13,228 bases of DNA from an uncultured Flavobacteriales bacterium (GTDB lineage: Bacteria; Bacteroidota; Bacteroidia; Flavobacteriales_D; Sanyastnellaceae). Below are positions 6,014 through 13,228 of this stretch, one piece after another. Below the pieces are notes generated by a model. It did not search any database. It worked only from the letters and a program-made list of their open reading frames with translations, and was not told the origin of the DNA. The translations under genes were made by a program, and so were the position numbers. The stretch lies in assembly GCA_913057815.1 (NCBI GenBank), contig CAJXOV010000018.1, positions 1-13,228 of the forward strand, given 5' to 3'. Numbering within the stretch: the first letter of the stretch is position 1; each line of letters starts with the position of its first letter.

Positions 6014-9000
6014 ATGCGGAAATTATTTAATTCCACCCTTGCTTGCATCTGCTTTTTATTCTCAATTTATTCATCTCAAGCTCAGCTAGATTTTAGCTTG
6101 TCTTATGAGGAGACTTCCTGTGGTTTACTGCAGTTTGACTTAGACTTAAATGGAGCTCTTATCCAATTACAGTCGGTCTCGTTTGGTGATGGAACTTCAC
6201 AACTTCTGGCTAATAATGAGAATTTTGAACATATCTACTCTCCATACCCGGAAGATTATGAGGTTTGTTTTAATTATTATTCCATAGGAACTACAGAGCT
6301 TTCTGAAACCTGCATTGGTATTTCTGTAGCAGGATGTCCTGAAGAGTACTGTTGGGCTGAGATTTGGGGTTCAGAGGTAGAATGCGGAGTGGTTCAAGTG
6401 AATATGTGGAATGAATTTCAGTTTTTCGATAATGAAGAAGTGTTTTGGGATTTTGGTGATGGAACTACGGAATACGGCTTCTCTTGGACTGAACATGAAT
6501 ATGATGAACCAGGCGTTTATGTCATTTGCGGTGAAATGTGGAATGAGTTCTGCCAAAACGGGAGTTTTAATTGTTTCACTATCGAAGTTGAAGGCTGTCC
6601 GAATGAATGCGAAGAACCATTAGTTTATCAGGAGACATCGTGTGGTGAATGGAGTTTTGCGGTTGGAGAAAACTGGTCTGTAGAATTTGCTATCTGGGAT
6701 TTTGGAGATGGTGTGATAGAGGAAACTCCATTTAACGAAGTAGTAACTGCTACTCATCAGTACACCGAGTCTGGAACCTATGAAGTATGTGTGAATTACT
6801 ATGATTTATCATGTAATGGCATGACTGAAGAATGTTTTACCATTGACGTAATTTTATGTGATGAACCTTGTCTTCAGGATATTTATGCTGCAGAATTAGA
6901 ATGTGGTTTATGGGAGTTTGAAATTGGTTCTAGTAATACTGTTACACAAGTTTCATGGTTTTTACCAGACGGAATTGGAGACTCGTTTTCAAATTATGTG
7001 CAGTACGAGTTTTTAACCTCTGGAGGTTATGATGTATGCGTTTCATATTTTGATTTAGAGTGCAATCAATATTTAACACAATGTATATATGTGGTGGTGG
7101 ATGTGTGTGTTCAGAATTGTGAAGCACAACTGGTTTATTGGGAAGAGGAGTGTGGAGAGTATTATTTTGAAATAGTAGGATTAGAAGATATAAGTGGAAT
7201 AGAATGGGATTTTGGAGATGGAGCTTTTGATTATTCTGAGGAGCCATTTATTTATCATTCATTTGAGGAGAACGGAGATTTCTTTGTATGTCCTTGGTTC
7301 TGGTCTGAAACGTGTCTAGAGGAAGTTGGTGATTGTTGTGTAGATGTTGTAGTGGATTGTCATGAAGATGAATCATGTGGTGAGATAACTTATGAGTTTT
7401 TAGACTGCATGCAAGCTGAATTTACATTTGAAGGTGAGTCGAATGGCCTATATAATCAATGGCAAGTGTATTTCAATGGTGAGTTAATTCAAGATCATGA
7501 AGCTCAAGGACCTACTAACATTATCTTTCAACAATCAGGATTATATACTATAGCAGTAAGTGATGCTTTCAATTGTGAAGGAAATATTGTTCCCTTAGGG
7601 ATAGAAGTTTGGGTTGAACCTTGTCCTATTTGTCCTGAAGTATATATCGAGTACTTAGAGTGTTTAGATGGTGGCTTTTATTATATAGGAGAAATAGAAG
7701 GTTCAGCGTATTGTTGGGAATTATGGAGCAATGGAACCATGCTAAGCACCTATTATGATGAGTCTTTTACTCAAATGACATTTCCGGGTCCTGGAGAATA
7801 TCAGGTAGGAGTTACTAACGCGTTGAATTGTAATGGCCAATCAGAAGATTATTTTATTACTGTTACAGTAGAAGGGTGTGAAACAGAATGTCCTGAAGTG
7901 TATACAGAGTATTTAGAGTGTTTAGATGGCGGGTTCTATTATGAAGGAGAAATAGATGGATCATCATACTGTTGGGAGGTTTGGCAGAATGGGAGTATGA
8001 TTACTACTTATTATGATGAGGTGTTTACTACAGTTAGTTTTTCTTCTCCTGGAGTCTATCAAGTAGGCGTTACTAATGCCATCGGTTGTTTAGGTGAGTC
8101 TACATCATATTTTATTGATGTAATTGTAGAGGACTGTGGAGGAAACTCATGTGGTTGTGAGCAAAACAATAATTTGCTTTCTAATGGTGATTTTGAAGCA
8201 GACGAACAAGTAAATTCAGGATTGGAGTTTGATTGTTCTTGTCAGTTTAACTCGGTTTGTGTAGGGTCTGAACCTAGAGATAAGTGTTTGAATACATATT
8301 GGTTAGATGATTTTTACGACCATACTTATGGTACTCCTAATGGAAACTTCTTAATCATAGATGGCGGGAATGGAAATGTGTGGAATGACCAAGTAAGTGT
8401 CGTTGCCGGGGAAACATATAATTTCTCTATGTGGATAGCACGTCAAATAAGCAATAGCACGGGAAATAACTCTTCGCAGGTTTTATATACGCAAGTAAAT
8501 GGTTTTGTTCATCAGGAATTCCATACTGCCGACTCATCACCAGAAGGCTGGACAGAATACTGTTTTGAATATACTGCTTTGGAAACTGAAGTAATCACTA
8601 TAGGGTTATACCAAGAAGATGGTGAGGGATATAATGATTGGGGATTAGATGATATATACTTTGGAACTTGTGGAAGTGAAACTACTTGTGAGTTTGAGTC
8701 ATATGTTAGTCAATTCGAATGCGGAGAAGTTGAGTTCTTGTTCTCAGAATTTACATCCGAAGGATATGTTGATTTCGGTGATGGAACTCCTTCTGAGTAT
8801 ATTGGAAATTACACAGTTCATACTTATGAGGCAGAAGGATGGTATGAGGTATGCGTAGAATACTTCAACATTGAGTGTCAAGAATGGTTAGCAGATTGTT
8901 TTGAAGTATTTGTAGAAGGATGCGAAGAAGAATGTGAAAATTATATTCATGCTGAGGTTGTAGAGTGTAATCAGGTGATGATCTCTATACCTGAAGGAGT

Positions 9001-9760
9001 GCAGGTAGCATGGTTAGATTTGGGTGACGGTAACTTTATGACCATAGAAGATTCTACTTTACTTTATGAATATGATCAACCAGGTTGGTATACGATATGT
9101 TCAGAGTATTATAATGAAGAATGTGGAGATGGATATTATGGATGTGCTGATGTTTATGTCGAAGGATGTGAAGAAGATGAATGTACTCAATTAGTTTTAG
9201 GGTTTGAAGGAGATTTTGGAGATGTTGGAAATTACACTGAACTTTTAGAGTGTGTAATAGATGATGAATTCGGAACTGTATGGGAAGGAATTATTCCAAT
9301 TAGTACCCTGTTGGAAGATTTTGAATTAGAGTTATGTCTGCCTGACGGATGTTATGGTTTTTCTATCACTAATTCTGATCCTTTACTCCTAGCTTCATTG
9401 GGGATTGCATTGCAAAGCGTTGAATCTGATGAAGTGGATGTAAATATAGAGTTGGATATTTTCTCAGGAACTTTAGAAGCCAATTTCGGGATAGGAACGG
9501 ACTGCACTGTAGGTATAGAAGAAGCTTCGGTTGATTTTGCTATCTATCCTGTTCCTACAGCAGATGTTGTAAATGTAGTTTTTGAATCTAGCGGATGGGA
9601 CTATGCGATCATGGATATGACAGGTAGAATAATTGATAAAAATGTAAATTCTGAAATTCATAATAGAATAGATGCAACTCTATGGTCGGACGGACTGTAT
9701 TTAATACAAGCAACAAAAGGAAATTCCACTCTAACTGGGAAGGTAGAGGTCAAGAATTAG
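6014..9760 (+). CDS. Very acidic, cysteine-rich secreted PKD-repeat protein with T9SS type A sorting domain
   Basis: A 1248-residue protein. The signal peptide spans about 1-23 (core 9-19, ending SQAQ). PKD-like Ig modules follow, marked by (W/V)DFGDG-type motifs: FGDG 57-60, WDFGDG 145-150, WDFGDG 228-233, a degenerate WFLPDG 315-320 and WDFGDG 398-403. Next come three related non-PKD modules (about 454-538, 541-622, 627-708), the last two near-duplicates, then a galactose-binding-like beta-sandwich (about 717-886; LLSNGDFEAD at 721-730, WGLDDIYFG at 876-884). Two more PKD modules (VDFGDG 919-924, LDLGDG 1001-1006), an unassigned segment (about 1056-1165) and a sorting domain (about 1172-1248, with YPVP at 1178-1181) complete it. 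There are 70 cysteines, and no K or R from residue 4 to 754. It is probably a surface or released adhesin-like protein; no catalytic motif is seen. Confidence 0.85.
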   Translation: MRKLFNSTLACICFLFSIYSSQAQLDFSLSYEETSCGLLQFDLDLNGALIQLQSVSFGDGTSQLLANNENFEHIYSPYPEDYEVCFNYYSIGTTELSETCIGISVAGCPEEYCWAEIWGSEVECGVVQVNMWNEFQFFDNEEVFWDFGDGTTEYGFSWTEHEYDEPGVYVICGEMWNEFCQNGSFNCFTIEVEGCPNECEEPLVYQETSCGEWSFAVGENWSVEFAIWDFGDGVIEETPFNEVVTATHQYTESGTYEVCVNYYDLSCNGMTEECFTIDVILCDEPCLQDIYAAELECGLWEFEIGSSNTVTQVSWFLPDGIGDSFSNYVQYEFLTSGGYDVCVSYFDLECNQYLTQCIYVVVDVCVQNCEAQLVYWEEECGEYYFEIVGLEDISGIEWDFGDGAFDYSEEPFIYHSFEENGDFFVCPWFWSETCLEEVGDCCVDVVVDCHEDESCGEITYEFLDCMQAEFTFEGESNGLYNQWQVYFNGELIQDHEAQGPTNIIFQQSGLYTIAVSDAFNCEGNIVPLGIEVWVEPCPICPEVYIEYLECLDGGFYYIGEIEGSAYCWELWSNGTMLSTYYDESFTQMTFPGPGEYQVGVTNALNCNGQSEDYFITVTVEGCETECPEVYTEYLECLDGGFYYEGEIDGSSYCWEVWQNGSMITTYYDEVFTTVSFSSPGVYQVGVTNAIGCLGESTSYFIDVIVEDCGGNSCGCEQNNNLLSNGDFEADEQVNSGLEFDCSCQFNSVCVGSEPRDKCLNTYWLDDFYDHTYGTPNGNFLIIDGGNGNVWNDQVSVVAGETYNFSMWIARQISNSTGNNSSQVLYTQVNGFVHQEFHTADSSPEGWTEYCFEYTALETEVITIGLYQEDGEGYNDWGLDDIYFGTCGSETTCEFESYVSQFECGEVEFLFSEFTSEGYVDFGDGTPSEYIGNYTVHTYEAEGWYEVCVEYFNIECQEWLADCFEVFVEGCEEECENYIHAEVVECNQVMISIPEGVQVAWLDLGDGNFMTIEDSTLLYEYDQPGWYTICSEYYNEECGDGYYGCADVYVEGCEEDECTQLVLGFEGDFGDVGNYTELLECVIDDEFGTVWEGIIPISTLLEDFELELCLPDGCYGFSITNSDPLLLASLGIALQSVESDEVDVNIELDIFSGTLEANFGIGTDCTVGIEEASVDFAIYPVPTADVVNVVFESSGWDYAIMDMTGRIIDKNVNSEIHNRIDATLWSDGLYLIQATKGNSTLTGKVEVKN
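7634..8137 (+). repeat. Tandem 86-codon repeat inside the PKD protein
   Basis: Residues 541-622 and 627-708 align without gaps with a period of 86 codons (258 bases). By hand I count 57 identical residues of 82. Shared blocks include EYLECLDGGFYY, TYYDE and YQVGVTNA. The DNA also keeps a long near-identical stretch around the LECLDG codons (7658 onward and 7916 onward), which suggests fairly recent tandem duplication. A third, more diverged relative precedes it at about residues 454-538. Confidence 0.85.
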
Positions 9761-9805
9761 TTGTAAAAAAGTTCTTAAATAAGGTTAAGTATTTGGTTAA
9801 AGTAG

Positions 9806-9838
9806 AAAAAAAGGAGCTCGAAAGAGCTCCTTTTTTTT
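9806..9838 (+). terminator. Intrinsic terminator after the PKD-repeat gene
   Basis: A perfect 7-base stem, GGAGCTC (9813-9819) with GAGCTCC (9824-9830), closes a GAAA tetraloop and is followed by eight T. Seven A precede it. It lies 45 bases after the stop at 9760 and separates this gene from the membrane protein gene downstream. The rest of the gap to 10023 holds no gene that I can support. Confidence 0.93.
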
Positions 9839-10023
9839 GTCCAATCGATAAATGTTAAAGGATTGAGCCCAGTGTTGAGCCTTTCTTTAAGCATTAAATT
9901 AATCAACTTCTGAATAATTCACATTTCTTAACCCATATCTAATCCCAATGCTATGTAGTTTCTTCCCGCCTGCCATGATAAATTTCATAAATTCGCTCGT
10001 TATACATAAAGTGAATAAAAACA

Positions 10024-13000
10024 ATGTCCTATCATAAATTAAATGTTTACTCTGGCTGGCTTATTTGGTTAATAGCTACTATCGTTTTTTTACTAACCAT
10101 AGAGCCTACTACCAGTTTTTGGGATTGCGGAGAGTTTATTTCTTCAGCTTATAAATTACAAGTAGGGCATCCTCCAGGGGCACCGTTTTTTATGTTGTTT
10201 GCGAGGTTTTTTGCCATGTGGTTCGGGCCGGAGAATGTGGCCATGGCCATGAATGCACTTTCTGCATTTTGTAGTTCATTTACCATCCTATTTTTGTTTT
10301 GGAGTATTACACATTTTGCTAAAAAATTAGCAGTTAAAATTTATGGTGAAGGAGATGATCCTGGTGTTACGTGGGCAGTTATGGCTAGTGGGGCCGTAGG
10401 AGCTTTAGCTTACACGTTTAGTGATTCGTTTTGGTTTAGTGCTGTAGAAGGTGAGGTTTATGCCATGTCTTCGTTGTTTACAGCTGTGGTTTTTTGGGCC
10501 ATTCTGAAATGGGAGAGTATGTCTGATAAAGGAGGAGGATTTAGATGGATAGTGTTGATAGCCTACCTAATGGGATTGTCGATAGGAGTCCATTTACTTA
10601 ACCTTCTAGCTATTCCTGCCATTGCTTTTGTCTATTATTTTAAAAGATACAATGTCACTGTTTTAGGTTTGGCTGTTACTTCATTGGTATCTCTGGTAGT
10701 ATTAGGATTCATCCAAGGGTTGATTATTCCAGGTACAATAAAGTTGGCTAGTAAATTTGAGCTATACATGGTAAATGATATGGGAATGTCATTTAATTCT
10801 GGTGTGATTACATACGTATTACTTATAATTCTGGTAATCGCAGGATTGTTATTTATCTCGAAGAAGCAAAATTGGCCAATCGTAAACACTTCAGTTCTAT
10901 CCATTATGATGGTTTTAATTGGCTATTCTACGTTCGCGCTGGTAGTGATTAGAAGTGCAGCTAATCCACCTATGGATGAGAACAATCCTGAGAATGTCTT
11001 TACTCTTTTGTCATATTTAAACAGAGAACAATACGGTTCTAGGCCGCTATTGACTGGGCAATATTGGAATACACCGATTGATTATGATGATCCTTATTCA
11101 GGTAAATCGAACAATTATGTGAAGTCTTTTAGTGTAAAAAATGAAAAAGGAGACTTGATCAAGTCATATAAATTTGCATTTGAAGCTGAAGCGTATATTG
11201 AAAAAAATCAAGATAAAGATCTCAATCTTACCGAGGAATACTTGAGTTCAGAAGGAATAGATGGCTATAACTATGTAGATCATCTTACCGCCCTTCTTCC
11301 TCGGATGCACAGTACTGATGCTAGAGACATAGAAGCATATAAAGAGTGGTCTAACTTCAAAGGATGGAATGAATCCAAAAAGCGGCCAAAAGTAGCAGAA
11401 CAGGAAAAACAAATGAAACAGGTAGAGGCTGAGTTAAATCGGGCGCTTTCTGCCATAAATTACTATGCTGCTCGAGGAGACCAGCAGGGCTATGACAAAG
11501 CTAGAAAAGAGTTTAGTAGTAAATACATCCAACTAAAGCGAAAAGCAGAAAAACTCATGCCGAGTCAAGGGGAGAATCTAAGGTTCTTCGTAGATTATCA
11601 GGTAGGTTGGATGTATTGGAGATATTTCATGTGGAACTACTCCGGAAAACAAAATGATATTCAGGGTAATGGAGACCCGCTTGACGGGAATTGGCTCACC
11701 GGTGTAGATTTTATTGATCAGGAAAAACTGGGAAACAGAGATACATTGACCAGTTACATGGAAAACAACAGAGGACTGAATAAATTCTTTTTGATTCCAT
11801 TTATATTAGGCCTAATTGGGTTTGTTTTTCAATTAGTAAAAGCACCTAAAGATTTCACAGTCAGCGCACTGTTGTTTTTGCTTACTGGGCTGGCTATAGT
11901 CGTCTACTTAAATCAAGATCCATTCCAGCCAAGGGAAAGGGATTACGCATATGTTGGTTCGTTTTATGCCTTTGCCTTGTGGATAGGGTTAAGTGTTATG
12001 GGGCTCTATTATGCTGCCACTAAAATGGTTCAAAAGGAGTTAGTTCTTTCAGCAGGAGCAGGAGTCGGAGTAGGAATGATTCTTTACGCTATGGAGAAAT
12101 TCTCTGGAAACGATCACTTTACATCATTTTGTATTTTATTTATGGCTGTCCTCACAGGGTTGGTTTTAGTAGCTTTGCAAATGGGGGTTCGACCAGCCCT
12201 AGGCTCCAAGCAGAAAGCAATAATATGTGGAGTTATAGGTATAACAGCACCATTTCTAATGATGAGTGATGGATGGGATGACCACAGCAGAGCAGGTAGA
12301 ACTACAGGAGTAGATTTCGCTCAAAATTATTTAATGTCTCTAGAACCTAATGCACTAATATTTACCAATGGTGATAATGATACATTCCCATTATGGTATG
12401 CTCAGGAAGTAGAAGGAATTAGAACAGATGTCAGAGTAGTGAATTTATCACTACTTCAGACGGACTGGTATGCTGACCAAATGAAAAGACAGGCTTATGA
12501 TGGCGCTCCAGTTCCTATCAGTCTTACTGAAGAACAGTATCGACAGGGAAAAAGAGATTTTGCAGAAATGAGTCCGTCTGAAGAGTACTTAGAACTTTCA
12601 GATCAGTTTAACTTTTTCTTGGATGATGAGAGATTTAAAAGCCAAGAGCCTTACTTCCCATCAGATAAATGGAAATTAACCATTGATAGTGCTGATGTAA
12701 TAAACAAAGGTGTCGTTAGTGTTGAAAACGCTGATCAAATAGTCTCAGAAATGAGATGGGAAAGAAGTGGAAAGCTTCTTAAGAACAGTATTCTAGTGTA
12801 TGATATCATCAGAAATAACAATTGGGAGAGACCAATATATTTTGCCAGTACTATTGGTCAAGAAGCGTTTAATGGACTTCAGGATTACTTTCAATTAGAA
12901 GGCTTAGCATATAGATTGGTGCCTATTAAAACAGTTTCTAGAAATCCCTTACAGGTGGGTAGAGTGAATACTGACGCCATGTATAAAAATGTTATGGAAG

Positions 13001-13180
13001 ACTTTAAGTGGGGAAATATGCATGATTTAGACATGAATATTTACATGGATGAAAATAACCTTAGAATGGTTTCTAATTTAAGAATGCAGTTTGCCAATCT
13101 AGCAGATGCCTTAACTGAAGAAGGAAAGCAAGAAAAAGCAATAACTATTCTAGATAAATGTTTTGAAGTAATGCCGGAAC
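10024..13180 (+). CDS. GT117/DUF2723 glycosyltransferase-like membrane protein, 3' end missing
   Basis: A multi-pass inner-membrane protein of the DUF2723 family (CAZy GT117), a GT-C fold related to protein O-mannosyltransferases; the human relative TMEM260 mannosylates Ig-like domains. The N-terminal signature is intact: a first membrane segment (about 11-26), then WDCGEF with the acidic pair D34/E37, and HPPG at 49-52. EGEVYA (142-147) and GVHLLNLL (188-195) follow. The later blocks DPFQPRERDYAYVGSFYAF (632-650) and NGDNDTFPLWY (782-792) are typical of the long Bacteroidota form. A soluble charged region of roughly 200 residues lies between the two membrane parts. The ATG at 10024 is the first in-frame start ahead of the signature. 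Genuine sequence ends after residue 1052 plus one base; everything after 13180 is adapter. Family members are usually a little longer, so the C-terminus is lost. Donor sugar and target are unknown here. Confidence 0.9.
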
Positions 13181-13228
13181 CTGTCTCTTATACACATCTG
13201 ACGCTGCCGACGAATAGAGAGGTGTAGA
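13181..13228 (+). other. Illumina Nextera adapter read-through (assembly artefact)
   Basis: Bases 13181-13199 are the 19-base Tn5 mosaic end CTGTCTCTTATACACATCT. Next comes GACGCTGCCGACGA (13200-13213), the rest of the Nextera read-1 adapter in reverse complement. ATAGAGAG (13214-13221) is the reverse complement of i5 index CTCTCTAT (502). GTGTAGA (13222-13228) begins the P5 arm. All four parts are in the order expected for reading through a short insert. The bases are not from the organism. They translate in frame to the VSYTHLTLPTNREV tail often seen in contaminated database proteins. Confidence 0.99.

Noticed and set aside
6942..7247. A 101-codon minus-strand frame rich in H, L, N and T
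   Set aside because: It is antisense to the PKD-repeat gene. Its odd composition simply mirrors the acidic and aromatic codons on the coding strand.
1..13180. CRISPR array, tRNA or rRNA, insertion sequence or prophage signs
   Set aside because: I looked for spaced direct repeats, cloverleaf-like segments, transposase motifs and terminal inverted repeats and saw none; the only long repeats are inside the two secreted-protein genes.
13182..13227. The C-terminal tail VSYTHLTLPTNREV of the membrane protein
   Set aside because: It is the translation of the Nextera adapter, not a conserved domain end.

Overview
The window looks like the chromosome of a marine-type member of the Bacteroidota, most likely class Flavobacteriia or a close relative. 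The DNA is AT-rich. Two large secreted proteins end in type A sorting domains of the type IX secretion system (T9SS), which is confined to this phylum. A DUF6089 barrel gene follows an NAD kinase gene, and there is a GT117/DUF2723 membrane protein of the long Bacteroidota kind. Several upstream regions carry matches to the Bacteroidota -7 promoter element (TAnnTTTG). I cannot name a genus.

Layout. On the minus strand at the left, nadK (932-1801) is followed by a DUF6089 outer-membrane barrel gene (9-851); in related genomes this pair leads into uppS and bamA, which would lie beyond the left edge. Divergent from nadK is a 912-residue secreted protein (1969-4707). It is built from HYR-like Ig repeats, two of which carry a large homologous inserted module. 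It converges on a ferritin gene (4770-5285, minus), and one strong hairpin with A and T tracts lies between them and can terminate both. Divergent from ferritin is a complete 3-hydroxyanthranilate 3,4-dioxygenase (5411-5947), then a 1248-residue PKD-repeat secreted protein (6014-9760) with its own terminator, then a GT117/DUF2723 glycosyltransferase-like membrane protein (from 10024) that runs off the right end.

The last 48 bases (13181-13228) are not genomic. They are Nextera read-through adapter: the 19-base mosaic end, the rest of the read-1 adapter, an 8-base i5 index and the start of the P5 arm. The true sequence stops at 13180, so the final gene is truncated and its apparent C-terminal 15 residues are artefact.

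Functionally this is mostly ordinary chromosome: cofactor metabolism (NAD kinase, kynurenine-pathway dioxygenase), iron storage, envelope proteins and T9SS cargo. No mobile element, CRISPR array, RNA gene or defence system was seen. The most unusual biology is in the two secreted proteins. The PKD protein has no lysine or arginine from residue 4 to residue 754, and only three basic residues (R/K) between its signal peptide and the last 44 residues, while carrying 70 cysteines. The HYR protein has the same roughly 190-residue module inserted twice at the same place in its Ig repeats. A 16-base identical repeat with a perfect palindrome lies just upstream of the dioxygenase gene and again at the stop of that gene, ahead of the PKD gene.
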